In this document: in pieces, positions 36,857 to 47,973 of the stretch | Layout: the number at the start of each line of letters is the position of its first letter | Numbering within the stretch: the first letter of the stretch is position 1 | Assembly (NCBI GenBank): GCA_032164295.1 | Contig: JAJHTX010000005.1 | Location: 2,232,001-2,296,000, forward strand | Direction of reading: 5' to 3' | From: Inonotus obliquus | Taxonomy: Eukaryota; Basidiomycota; Agaricomycetes; Hymenochaetales; Hymenochaetaceae | Length of the DNA: 64,000 nt | Notes under the pieces: model-generated | What the model saw: only the letters and a program-made list of their open reading frames with translations | Database searches by the model: none | Told to the model about the DNA's origin: nothing | Translations under genes and position numbers: made by a program

Positions 36857-38342
36857 TTAATCATGAGATATAGGCTCGAGTTGGCATACTTCTGTATTGA
36901 CGAAATCATGAATGTTGTATCCATACTCTGGCTTATGAATGACGCCAGCCTTAACCAGGGTCCTAAGCATAAGTAAACACACTAAACCAATTGAATGATT
37001 AACGGAGGATAAAAAAGGAGACATACACGCTCGTATCCTTAATAACCTTCTCTGGAATAACTGAACAATCTTGAGGATATGCAACGGTCTTTAGCCACTC
37101 CCTTATATCCTTTTCGTTGTACCCAAATCTCTGCTTGATGAACTCTACGCTAGGCCCGTCACGAGCTTCGGGAGTCGAGAAGGCATTGACGTAGGTGGAG
37201 AGAGCCGAGAGGAAGGTTTTGAGTGCGGAGGGAGGAGCACGGGAGGGTGAAGGGTGGGCTGCTATAAGCCAGGAAGGCCATGGTGTTGGTACGCTTCCGA
37301 TCTGGTGGGACGAGTGATTCGTTAGGGTTTAGGTAGTTAGGCTGTTCCTCGCGCGCGGAAATGGAGTCACTCACAAAGCGTACGGAGCCACTGTCGCGGA
37401 AAGGCTTGGTGGTGAACCACTCCCACATGAACCTAGGATACAGTCCACGAGTAGTCCTTGATACACCAGAAGTAAACTTACGCGCTTGTACTGCCATCAT
37501 TCACCGAGGAGATCAACCCATGAATATCATTATTAACTATCAACGATTCCAATTTAGCCCTCTTGTGGGGAAGCTTTACCAAGAAGACTGTAGTACCTTT
37601 GAAGTCGACTGCTTCAGGATCCCAGCCCTGCTGCAGTGCCATTACCAAAGCCATCGTCTGGCTCCCGCTATTTTTAGTGTGCATTCAATTAGTAGGTTAG
37701 GAAAGTCTCACGCTGGCTATATGCGCACCTCCCGGGCCTGGAGATGCCCATCGCGGTACCCTTGAGGTCTGCGATTGAGTCATACTTCGTCTCTCTACCA
37801 GTAATGACTGCCCTTTAAGCATTCGATGAGGCATTTTCAGATGAGAAATGCGGACGCGTAATCACCAGTTGAGAGGAGTAGTGACATAACTGCCAATGAG
37901 CTTATACGCAGATGAGCCCTTCGCAATACCGGCGATAAGAGGGTCAGTGAGCGCTCTGCACCCACGAGTCGCAGTGAGCAAATTGTAGCAACATATTCAA
38001 GTCAGACGGCCATCTTGTGCAACACCACAGTGGTAGACGCACATTGCTACGTCGATTTCGTCGTCCGCTAGTCTGGAGATAAGCTGTCCAGTCCCACCTT
38101 GGTTCCGTAAAGGGTGAGTATCAGTACTGATACTATACCAGAGCTTCCAATTGGAGGCTTAAGAACAGTACGCACTTGGACACTCAACAAGCGCAAAGGT
38201 CTTGCCCGCATCATCGTCCGCATACTGTAAAAGCGGGGACGAGAAATGCTCGCGAACTAATTAATCAGTTAAATGCTCAGCACATTGCAACAGGAGCCCC
38301 AGGACTAGCCGAGTATTCACCGTAGCCAACGCGTAAGACCAT
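36857..38342 (-). CDS. Periplasmic-binding-fold protein (Ca3427-like, NMT1/THI5-like fold)
   Basis: The spliced protein begins MVLRVGY at 38342, then VREHFSSPLLQYADDDAGKTF, ECPSGTGQLISRLADDEIDVAIALTDPLIAGIAKG, YKLIGSYVTTPLNWAVITG, DSIADLKGTAMGISRPGSGSQTMALVMALQQGWDP, FMWEWFTTKPFRDSGSVRFIG, PTPWPSWLIAAHPS, and YNEKDIREWLKTVAYP, ending LEPISHD at 36857. The two-lobed binding-protein pattern (GTGQ, DVAIALTDP, ISRPGSGS, FMWEWF) matches fungal Ca3427-type proteins related to bacterial ABC-transporter binding proteins and to the NMT1/THI5 family. No signal peptide is seen. Ligand unknown. About 300 residues from about ten exons. Divergent from ATG15 with about 180 bp between starts. Confidence 0.72.
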
Positions 38343-38523
38343 AGCTAAGTATCTGTGCCACCGGAAATGAGAAGATCGTCGTGGTACAATTTCAAAAGGA
38401 GCGAGAGAGGATGATCGTCGATCATTACTCTAAGATCGACGTTCTGACGTAATATATCTATTTCATTTGGTCTCCCGCTACTTACTTGCCCTTGGTTCGT
38501 TCTTCCGCAGCTATGCGATTGCG

Positions 38524-40277
38524 ATGCTTCCAACTGCACTCCTAGCGTATATTCTCCACTGGTTCTCCATATTTCTTCCAGGAAATGAAACGGATAATGT
38601 GAAGACGGAGACAAATGAACTTACATTCCAACTTCGCCACTTCCACGCACACAACGGGGCACGCGTACTCTTTGCGGATGCACATTTCGATCCTCTTATT
38701 GGACTCGGAAATATCTCTTCGGATTACTCATTGACATTAAAGACACGAAAGCGCAACACGCACAAACCTGGATCCCATTATGACTTTATCGAAGCGCGAA
38801 GACGTTCGATGAGACATGCAGAGAGTGTACCTATCTTATGGAATGCGGAGGAGGTTGAAGCACCAGATGTTGAGCGTAGGGAGACGCTTTTGACTTTAGC
38901 GAAGATGACATATGATGCGTGAGTATATCTTGATCACCTCTTAGTTGGATAATGTTTATTGTACTATGCACAGATATGTTGAACCTACGGATGAAGACTG
39001 GTATGAACTCGGTGATAAATGGAAAGAGGTTTGTCTTGGCTATTTTTTGAGAGAGAATGCGATGGTAATTATACGTAGCACTATCCTTTCGGATGGGAAC
39101 CGGATGCAGACGGCTTTCGAGGCTATGTCTTTGCCGTGAGTATGAATTACCCTGGTAACGTTTGCTTCGCTGACACAGGAACAGACTGAAGACAACTCCA
39201 CTGTCGTCCTGAGTATCAAGGGAACCTCCGCTTCGTATCTTGGAGGCGGTGGTCCAACAGCAAAGAAGGATAAGATAAACGGTATGCATTTTATCGCAGT
39301 TTCTTTCGGTCTCCTTCACTGAGCTACCGGCCCGCATGTTTCGTGCATGAAGACAACATTCTATTCAGCTGCTGCTGCGCTCATGTCGACTGGACGTGGA
39401 CAGAAGTATGTGATTGCTACCGCGGTGGATGGACCTGCGACCTTGATTGTCTACAAACGTCTCTCGTCGAGGAAAGTCTCTATTACCCCCTTGGCACTGT
39501 ACGTCTTCCTGTCGCGATTACATTAGCGCAATGAACCGAATATTAATACTCGAATACCGTTTTGCAGAACCTATACTATAACTTAACTTACCTTTACCCA
39601 AACTCAAACATCTGGATCACGGGTCACTCCCTCGGCGGAGCACTTGCTTCTCTCCTTGGTGTGACATTTGGAGATCCTGTAGTTGCGTTCGAGAGCCCTG
39701 GTGATAGGATGGCGTCCAGGCGATTGCATTTGCCTCAACCTGTGAGGTATATTATCTGGGCTTTGAGTAGTTGAACTGAGTGTATTGTTTTTATAGCCTT
39801 CGACGCATCATATCACGCATATATATCACACAGCAGACCCAATCCCGATGGGAACGTGCACTGGAATATTCTCATCTTGTGCGCTTGCGGGGTACGCCCT
39901 GGAAGCTCAGTGCGTTCCTATATTTTCAGCTTCATTTTATTGACCTTACCTCTCACCTCGATGTATAGATGCCACCTCGGAGAATCGATCGTCTACGATA
40001 CAATCTCCAACTTATCCTGGGGAGTCGACATTCGTACGCACACGATTAAGATAGTCATCGACAAACTTTTGTCCGATCCTTGGGCACCAGCCGTTGAACA
40101 GGGTCGAGAAGTTCCAGTGCCGGAGAGGGAGGAGGATTGTATGGTAAGTGCTTATCCGTTTTTTTTACGTTTCGTTCCTTGACATCGTCTTGTGGGGTTT
40201 TGCTCATGTTTGCTGGTTCGCCACTGTAGGATTGTTTCAAATGGGAGTTTGTAGAACCTACGACTGGGACGGACTAA
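38524..40277 (+). CDS. ATG15: Vacuolar phospholipase ATG15 (class 3 lipase)
   Basis: ATG15 enters the vacuole through the multivesicular body route and breaks open autophagic bodies. The ATG at 38524 ([20 protein letters not shown]) gives the expected N-terminal signal anchor; in-frame codons upstream reach a stop without another ATG. Family blocks: [45 protein letters not shown] [59 protein letters not shown] (nucleophile Ser in GHSLGG), [60 protein letters not shown], and VDIRTHTIK, which supply the catalytic Asp and His regions. The end [14 protein letters not shown] stops at 40277. About eight exons, about 490 residues. Confidence 0.91.
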
Positions 40278-40540
40278 GTGAACGAATCAAGTACGCAATG
40301 CGTCTCTTTTTACCATTATACTTCTGCAGAGTCCATCCCTTGCAATATTATTAATGGTATGTAACTACAATACGCGAATATCTACGGAATCAATGCATCT
40401 AGAATGAATAACTTAACAATGTGTGCGCGCGGACAATTTATATGTCGTTTTGCTATCCCCGTCAGTTCCATTAGCATCAAGCATCGCGGAATCAGTATCC
40501 ATATTCGTCCATACCAACCCAACTTCGACCTGAAACAAGA

Positions 40541-42165
40541 CTAATATCCCAAGACTTCACGTTCCTCAACGACAAGTACCTCTTGACGATCTGGATAAAG
40601 CGCAGTGACAACTTCTCTTTCCTTCCATTGACGTTGTCGTTGTAGATCTTTTGATCGTGAATCGGACCTATCAATTGAAGAAACAGGCGGTGAAGAAGGA
40701 GCTAGAGTGTATTGAATGGAGAGTGCAGAGAGTATGCCCCCGTATGCGTGTGAGATGCCTGTATCAATGATAATGATTTTGCCGTTACACCTAGACGTAA
40801 TGTGCTGCAGGGAAACGAGCGATTAGACTCGATATACCACACCTCCTTCAATGCACTAAGAAAACCTACATCAAAATTCGGGGTATGTCCCATAATCAAT
40901 CTCCTAACACCAGTCCGTCTCAAAACCTCTTCAATCTCTCCACAAACAACTTCCTCCTTCTCTAATGCCCAACCTCTATACCACAGTGGTCCATCCTCAC
41001 CGTATAAACTCTTTTCTTCCTCACTCGCGTCATCTGGTAAACCTGAATAAGGAGCTGGAGGGTGAGGTGGCGGGAATTTCCGAGTTTGTAAGCGGCGAAG
41101 AAGGGTATGACCGAGAGAGTTTATAGAAGAAGGGTAGGGTGTTAAGTGGGAGTATTTAGGTGAGAGACCGCCGTGTACGAAGCTGAGGTAGGATGTTTGG
41201 AGAGGGTCTCGGTGTTCCTTCCCATCTTCCCCCTCTTCGTCTGCTCCTTGTGAAATCGATCTGGGTGCGAAATCGACTGAAGAGATACCCGTAGAAGGCT
41301 CGTAGAAGGTAGAATGAGGAAAGAGCGATTCGGGACCCATAGGTGGATGTAAAGCAACGCGTGAGGTGATACTATAGTTTGCTGCCCACGCGCGTCCTAT
41401 TCGACCTGTTTGTAACATTTTTTGACGAGACGCTACTGAGCCGAATGTAGTTATTTCTTGTGGGTAGACATATCTGTGAAGAATCGAATTCAGGTATGTC
41501 TGATGAGATTAGGATTGGAGATGGTATTGGAGGATTGCTCACCTCCAGTCGGCTAAAGGAGGTGGATGTATTATGGGTAAAGTACAAGCACCCAAGTTGA
41601 TGAGAGAGTGTACGTACCTAGTAAGTTCATCCATTCGTGATTCCCAAGGTGAGAAACGACGTCGCCGCCAGCAGCACGCGCTTGTGATCGAAGTTGCTCC
41701 ATCCAGAGAAACAGCTTGATCGTATCCACTCCTCTGGGCACACGCACAAGTTTAGTTCCATGTTTTAGTTCCAGTAATGTCGATATGAAAGGACATAAGG
41801 TCAGTCATCAACTGTAGTCGCCAAGTAGAAATGGCATACCGATCAATAATATCCCCTGTTTGAACAAACAAATCCACATTCCCTGACCAATTCCCTTCTT
41901 CATCTACAACATCCGCCATTTGAAGAACACGTAAAGCATTAGGATAATCTCCATGCAAATCACCAACTGCAACTATTCGACGTGTATATTGAGGTTGCCC
42001 CGAGTCCTCGCTATCCAAGTCAAATACTACTTGAGGTTGCTCTCGCTGTTCTTGAGCTCGAAGTCTCTGAGATGGCGCGCCGAAAGCATTTTGTCGAAAC
42101 GCCACGAAGATAGCTGCGAGGAGGAGTATGGCAGGGAGGAATCTGCTTGGTCGTATTCGAGGCAT
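40541..42165 (-). CDS. Membrane-anchored calcineurin-like metallophosphatase (Shewanella-like type)
   Basis: The N-terminal anchor after MPRIRPSRFLPA (ILLLAAIFVAF) is followed by the full metallophosphoesterase set: VAVGDLHGDYPNALRV, FVQTGDIIDRG, SHLGNHEWMNLLGDW, SFVHGGLSPKYS and RLIMGHTPNFD. The order and long spacer before HGG resemble the Shewanella-like protein phosphatase group rather than PP2A/PP2B. The exon after GHT gives CNGKIIIIDTGISHAYGG, and the C-terminus EVLVVEEREVLGY stops at 40541. Start at 42165 is the first in-frame ATG; the longer frame upstream begins only with TTG. About six exons, about 450 residues. Location (secretory pathway or vacuole lumen) is inferred from the anchor. 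Confidence 0.85.
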
Positions 42166-42496
42166 CTTAGCGTGGCGTGGACTTGTCACTACTTGGAGAG
42201 GACGAGATGATCGACGCTCAAGTGCCGCGTCCAACGTCGATCAGTTCACGTGTCGGATATCCTTTTCAGGTAAGAGCGTAGGGCAGATCAAACTTTATTT
42301 CTTGCGATGATATGAAAAGCCTCCGGCATTCAAGGAGGGGAGCACCTTGGAGCACCTCATGTTGAATTGGAAAATTTTCAATATCACTTCTATTTGTGCC
42401 TTTTATCGCGGGCGCATTGGATTACTTACTTATATCACAGGATGCTCTTCTCCGTTCTTATCAGCTTCCGCTTCTTTTTGACTCTATTCCACGATA

Positions 42497-45142
42497 ATGC
42501 CCGATTCCGCCGAGCACGAAGCTAAGAGTTCCAAGCCGGAAGTGGCCCTCGAGGTCGGGGGCCGAGTCAATGAGAATGTCGGCGCGGATGTGGATTATGC
42601 AAGTGTTCATTCAAGAGAGGTAGACCGGGATAAGTGGACGACGAGGAGAAGAGAACTTTGGTCGTTTTACATTTTTTATATCGTGCGTACTTCAGTTCAT
42701 CTACCATTCTTGTGATGGGAAATGAGTTTGCGGTTTGAAGGGCAACAACGGCCTTGCAGGATTCAACTTTGGTCCTTCCCAATTCCAAAATTTATTGTTC
42801 CTTGCGGGGTATGACCCTGCTCAACCGCCGTTTGTTGCGCCTTGTGGAAGTGATTCTGGTTGTGTGTTGCCGTTCTTGGGTCAGGTACGCGATGGTGAGT
42901 ATTTTATCAATTAATTTCAAGCATACCTTTCATTGACATTCGTGACTTTGTTCTTTCCGTAAAGTTAACTCTATCGTTCTCATAACGAATGGGATCAGCT
43001 TCGCCATCCAAGCCGCCCTGTTCCTTATGATCGGAGCTTGGGCGGATTATGGGAGTTGGAGGTACGTATCAAGCCATATGGGTTCTCCGCTTAGTCACTC
43101 CAAGTTACTGATGCCGTATTGACAGACCCAATATCACAATTTTCTTCACTATTATCGCAGTCGGAGTATCATTCGCTTGGCTCGGAGTTGAAGATGCTTC
43201 AAAATGGAAAGCGGGAGTTGCGTTGTACGTTATTGGATGTGAGTTCTAGATTCACTTGGGCGCTCCCTTCCGGTGTTATACTCATCGGGTTTCCGGATAG
43301 TGATTGCGTACCAGGTAGGACAGAGCTTATGGAATAGAATTGCTCGATTCTTAAGGAACTTACTCTTCTACCAGGGAGCATTGACTTTCTGGACGGCTGC
43401 GTTTCCAGGTCTTGCACGAAACCTACCTGAAGTCCGAGCATCTGCTAAAGAAGTCCAATCCGGAGACAAATTGTGAGACCAACACCTCCTTTCCTCGCCG
43501 CTCTCCACATCTTCCCAACTAACTACGCTATCTACCTTCTAATTGATCTTCATCAGGCAAGAAGACCACGCGAAATTCGAGTCCCTTCAACGAAACCGAA
43601 TCTCCAACGTCGCTTTCGCAGTCTGCTCATCAGGTGAAATCATCATCCTCGTCATTATGGTAGGGATACTGAAAGCGCTCAAATCGGACGAGAGTACGGA
43701 GAACAATACGAGGGCGTTTAGCGTGTTAATTGCTTTTGCTGGTGGTGTTTGGTGTAAGTACTGGAGTCTTTCTTCCTATTCGACTCCTCTTTCAACTCGG
43801 TTTGTAACTGATATTGTAAATCCGACCAGTGCTTTGTGCTTTACCCTGGTTCTTTCTCGAGAAACGTCGACCTGGATTAAGCCTCCCACCGGGAACCTCA
43901 CTTCTTACAGTCGGCTTCCGACAGACTTATATTGCGCTGAAAGAGTGTATGAAGCTCAAACAGACTTTTCTTTATTTGATATTTTATTTCGTCATGGGAG
44001 ATGTGTTGAATACAACTGTGTAAGTACGATGTCCTCTTGAGTACTCGGCTCTTGTTGATCTCATATCTAGAACTGTCATAGCTACTCTGCAGAACAGGTA
44101 ACTACTATGCCACGATTTCACGATATTCCATCTTAATGAAGCACTTTTAGCGTAGTGTCGTACTCTACTCTCCAGCTTACGCTCCTCCTTATAGTCGGGA
44201 TATTCACTCAAGCACTGGGCATCTGGTACGTCAATACCTACCCTTTCTTTGAATTTGTCTCATCAAGACTCCCCAATCAAGGTTATTCTGGCTAGTCCAG
44301 AAGAGATTTAAGATCTCAACGAAGGCGATGCTCAGTTTCAACTGTATATGGATCGTGGTCAGTATTCTTTATTACCTCACTAATTGGCAACGAAAGGTGC
44401 AAATCGATGAGAATCCTAATTTCCAACTGATAGCTCCTGACGATCTGGGGTTTAGTCGGAGTACATACAGACAAATTGGGATTCAAGCATATTTGGGAGA
44501 TTTGGTAACTCTTTCTTCACTCTTGCGCAGTATCTGATAGGGTTGACGAATAACCGATAGGGCGTATCAGGCGTATTATGGATTGATGGTGTGTCCATGG
44601 TATGCATATAGCCAAACGATGATTAGTGAGGTTTCGCCGCTTTCGCAAATGTAAGGATCTTGAGCGGCTTCACGTGGCAGTCATACTGACCAAGGAATCG
44701 TGTAGGTTCTTATTCTTCGCACTATTCTCCATTGTGAGTTGTTTTATAGAAGCTTTCATACTTGGGAGTGTCTACTCACGTATGAGTGCAGGTTGGGAAA
44801 ACATCAGCCTTCATCGGTCCGTTTGTCTCCTCGGCGATTATAGACGAAGCAGACGGAAACGATAATATGCCATTTTCATTCTTATTCACGCTGTAAGTCC
44901 GTCTGTGTTATCGTTGATTACCATCCGAGCCGGTTCTTACTACCTTTCAACATAGTGGTGTACTGAGCTTGATCTTGTTGTATAAAGTCGATGTCGGGAA
45001 GAGTAGGAAGGAGTGTGAAGCGTTCGTTGCTGCTGAGGCGAATCGCGACGCTTTTGGAGCGAGTCATTCCGAAGGGGGCATCTTGGATAGTGCTTTTGCC
45101 GGCACGCGACTGACTGCTAAGGGAAAGGATGAGGAGAGCTGA
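42497..45142 (+). CDS. ATG22: ATG22, vacuolar amino-acid efflux transporter of the MFS superfamily
   Basis: ATG22 exports amino acids from the vacuole after autophagic breakdown. Start MPDSAEHEAKSSKPEV at 42497 with a cytosolic tail of about 50 residues; then RRELWSFYIFYI, GNNGLAGFNFGPSQFQNLLF, CVLPFLGQVR, VNSIVLITNGISFAIQAALFLMIG, WADYGSWRPNITIFFT, SFAWLGVEDASKWKAGVALYVIG, TFWTAAFPGLARNLPEVR, RNRISNVAFAVCSSGEIIIL, LCALPWFFLEKRRPG, TYIALKECMKLKQTFLYLIFYFVMGDVLNTTV and later membrane helices including SMSAGWEN-region segments. The hydrophilic C-terminus LDSAFAGTRLTAKGKDEES ends at 45142. About 14 exons. The membrane topology is compatible with 12 spans. Confidence 0.9.
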
Positions 45143-45755
45143 ATACTTGAGAATAAAATTTTAAGGTTGACGTTATTATCCTCAGGGAGGACGGATCAAC
45201 CTTGTGTGGAGTCATGTTAAACGAAATTTTCGGCTTGGTTATCCGTAACATATCCGGTACTTACTTACCTCTGAAAGTCTGCGATGAGGTGATCATTGTG
45301 GATGTTCGATGGCTTCAAGTCTCATCATCGGGGCTCGAGAGGGTTTGCATTCTGTTCATGACGAGTTTAAGTTTGTTGATCGACAACGAGAAGTGTTCCG
45401 GGGTCTATGTAATCACTGATCATAGTGAGTTGGGTCTGCTGGTCGCTCAGAGGGAGAGCAAACTCCAACTCCAAGTCTGAGTCTTGACAAACAAATGTAT
45501 TTGATATAATATAAAATTGGCCTATAGCCTACAAATTCCCAGGACAAAGCAACTGGACCGCCAAAGATAAGACAAACAGAGCAAAAACTCTACGTCGTGC
45601 TACTAGAGCCGCATGTACGCGCCCCGGCGAGCAGAAACTCAAACCAGCAAGCGCGCATAGAATATATAAAGGCAGAGAGCTGCCACTAGAGAGTTCGAGG
45701 ATCGCAGGCATCAGGAAAACGTCACAGCCAAAGCTGCGCATACAAAAACCTGAGA
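45143..45755. other. Intergenic; probable 3' UTR of ATG22 and of the truncated non-LTR element
   Basis: 613 bp between the ATG22 stop and the stop codon of the non-LTR element fragment on the other strand. No poly(A) tract or microsatellite marking the 3' end of the non-LTR element was found, so its boundary is open. Confidence 0.4.
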
Positions 45756-46011
45756 CTACAGGGGTTTGAAAAGATGAATGAGCGCCTCCTTAGACGCGAG
45801 TATGTTGTGAAACTGGTGAAACCAGTTGAGTGAAGGGGCGCGCGGAAACACCTGTCTTCCCCTAGGACATTGCAGAAGGCGATGCTGAATGGTGTCTAGT
45901 TCCCCACATGTTGGACAGTCAGGGGGAAACTCTCGGTCGATGCAGCTGAGGAACTCCCCAACTGGCGCGACTCCCGCCAGTAAACGGAGCGCTGTAGTCT
46001 CGCCGACGCGG
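45756..46011 (-). pseudogene. C-terminal end of non-LTR retrotransposon ORF2 (cut off by LTR element)
   Basis: The minus strand from 46011 reads RVGETTALRLLAGVAPVGEFLSCIDREFPPDCPTCGELDTIQHRLLQCPRGRQ and ends at TAG 45756. CPTCGELDTIQHRLLQC is the CCHC-type motif found downstream of RT/RNase H in Tad/I-like elements. It would be the end of the ORF2 whose start lies at 60635-62068. Most of the RT domain between the two is missing from the window. Confidence 0.75.
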
Positions 46012-46764
46012 TGTCGTGCTGGGATGGTATTGGCTGTTAAATAACCAAGTACACTCCCACTGAGTCAACCGGTCTAATTATCTAGGCGGGTAGTCTTCCC
46101 AGTTGTTCGTTGAAGCTATGGGCAACTTGTTGTAGTTGGAGGGTTGAGGGATTCGAGATCAAGTAGAGATGTAGAGTGAGTGAGAGATGAGTCTTTATCC
46201 AATTCTCTTGAAAGTGAGTGATAGGTCACCGTGGGTGAGAAGCAATTAAATTGTCCACACCGAGGTAGGCAATGACAAGCTATGCAGAATAGATGTCAAT
46301 GTCTAGAGGGACACACACACTCGAAGTCTCGAGTTATTAGATATCGACTTTGAGAGGGAGTTTATCACCAATGTCCAATTGGAACAGAGGCGATACAATA
46401 CCTTTGACTAGTACCAAACTAGTCCTTGAGCAATGCAGTTACCCAGTCTTAAGCTGTGGTCAACTGTATGCGACGAAACCTTGACTTGACTTGCAAATGG
46501 TGTGACAAGAGGTCACAGAGTGATGTGAGCTTGTCTTGTTCTGGGGGAGAACTCTGGTGAGTTATTCTATGGGGAGTTAATTCTATGCTCCTCTGGGGGG
46601 CTACATGCTGGTCCTTAAATACTAATTCCAAGACCAATTTACATAATCCACAGCATAAGCTAAAAATAGATCTGCATCAACCACATCATCAAAATTTGAT
46701 ATCTCCTTCCAAAGCTATGCATCAAATACTCCAAATCAAGTGATATGTATCAATGTATCAATGA

Positions 46765-46939
46765 GTTATTTGATGAATGATGCGCATCAATGAATTAATT
46801 GATGAGTGATGTGCATCAATGCATGATTTGATAAATGCTGTGCATCAATGAATTACTTGATAGATGCTGTGCATCAATGAGTTATTTGATGAATGATGCG
46901 CATCAATGAGTTACTTGATGAATGATGTGCCATCAATGA
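46765..46939. repeat. 29-bp tandem repeat inside the LTR, about six copies
   Basis: Units of the type GTTATTTGATGAATGATGCG + CATCAATGA. Each contains a short palindrome (TGATGCGCATCA or GATGTGCATC variants), so the array can form a series of small hairpins. The same array is at 59636-59810 in the other LTR. Confidence 0.85.
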
Positions 46940-46978
46940 ATCAATTGATGAGTCCAGAATATGGTTCAAGGTGATGAC

Positions 46979-47134
46979 CTGATCGATGATCTAATCGATG
47001 ACTTGATGAATGACCTAATGGATGATATAATCGATTACTTGATGGATGAGATAATCGATGACCTAATGAATGATATAATCGATTACTTGATGGATGATAT
47101 AATCGATGACCTGATGGATGATATAATCGATTAC
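46979..47134. repeat. 12-bp tandem repeat inside the LTR, 13 units
   Basis: Units such as CTGATCGATGAT, TTGATGAATGAC and ATAATCGATTAC. It is open in several frames; on the plus strand it would read as four-residue units LIDD/LMND/IIDY. Repeated at 59850-60005. Confidence 0.85.
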
Positions 47135-47763
47135 CCAGTTTGGGCTTATTTGGTTTTTGGTATCTGGACTGTGGTCTTTGGTTTTTCCAGAGCGATGTAT
47201 TGGATGGCTTCTCAGATAAGACCAAATGAATGGTGCAACCAGTGGTTCTTGAACCTTCATTTCTGCTTCTAGAGTGTGACCATATAAAGAATGGTTTGTT
47301 TATCTATCGCCGCTCGAGTTCCTTTTCTGCAATTCTTTGTTCTAATGCCACCTTCACGACTTCACCATCTGCTCTGCCACACTTCTGAACTTCTCAGGCT
47401 GACTTTTGTGTATCGTCGCGCTTCCTCTAACCCGATTCAGTGAGTTACTTTCTCGACACTTTGCGATCTTTATGCTTAATAGCACGAAGAGTATTTGTGG
47501 AGACGACTATCATGATCGAGGAGGAGTGGGTCGAGTGGGTACCGGTGCTTGTTACTAGACGAGTTGTGCTCAACGCTTGATAGTAAGCTTGGCACTTTCC
47601 ATCGGCTTTCGATTTGCTAACTTGTGTGCAGAATTACGAGTTACTGCGACGTCCGATATTTCTTGTTTATCCTTTCTGATGTCCTACTATGTTCTTGCTC
47701 CCGATAGTGTAAAGCGTGCCAATATTACGATTGTTTATGTCCAGGCAATATCCTGGCCTGACA

Positions 47764-47973
47764 TCCGCCCAACACTTGAAATATCAACTGTCCCCAGTTG
47801 CAAACTTCCTAAAACAAATCCTCCTAAAGAGCTGATATCCGATTATTCTGAAAGAATATTGATATATTAGCTCGCTGCTTCTTCTGTGCCTTGTTCTTCT
47901 TATATAAGCGATCTTCTCAAATGTTTGCGCCTTCGAGTGAGTTCACTGTTGACTCCTTTCTTCGCCGCTCACT
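47764..47973 (+). promoter_or_regulatory. Probable promoter of the opposite-strand gene, TATA at 47901
   Basis: TATATAAGCG at 47901-47910 lies 73 bp upstream of the ATG at 47974. The interval sits just inside the 3' LTR and has no good competing ORF on the minus strand. The region next to 47763 should also hold the minus-strand polypurine tract (TTGGGCGGA is the best candidate). Confidence 0.45.

Larger units (their letters stand above)
46012..47763 (-). repeat. 3' LTR of the Ty3/gypsy element
   Basis: 1752 bp, identical to the copy at 58883-60634 apart from C at 47700 (T at 60571), as far as I could compare by eye. It contains a 29-bp array and a 12-bp array (entered separately), and on the plus strand two canonical intron-like segments at 47440-47482 and 47583-47631. 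Confidence 0.95.

Noticed and set aside
38467..38523. Longer ATG15 start (VSRYLLALGSFFRSY...)
   Set aside because: The codon is TTG, and an in-frame stop lies upstream with no ATG between; the ATG at 38524 gives the expected anchor.
42166..42234. Longer metallophosphatase start
   Set aside because: The codon is TTG; the ATG at 42165 directly precedes the membrane anchor.
46961..47272. Acidic repeat ORF (LIDD/LMND/IIDY units) in the LTR and its copy at 59832-60143
   Set aside because: It is just the 12-bp array read in frame, and the opposite strand is open too. No independent sign of coding.
47577..47870. ORF across the 3' LTR boundary (...RANITIVYVQAISWPD...)
   Set aside because: It continues from LTR into the interior but begins inside an intron-like segment; no consistent upstream exon frame could be found.
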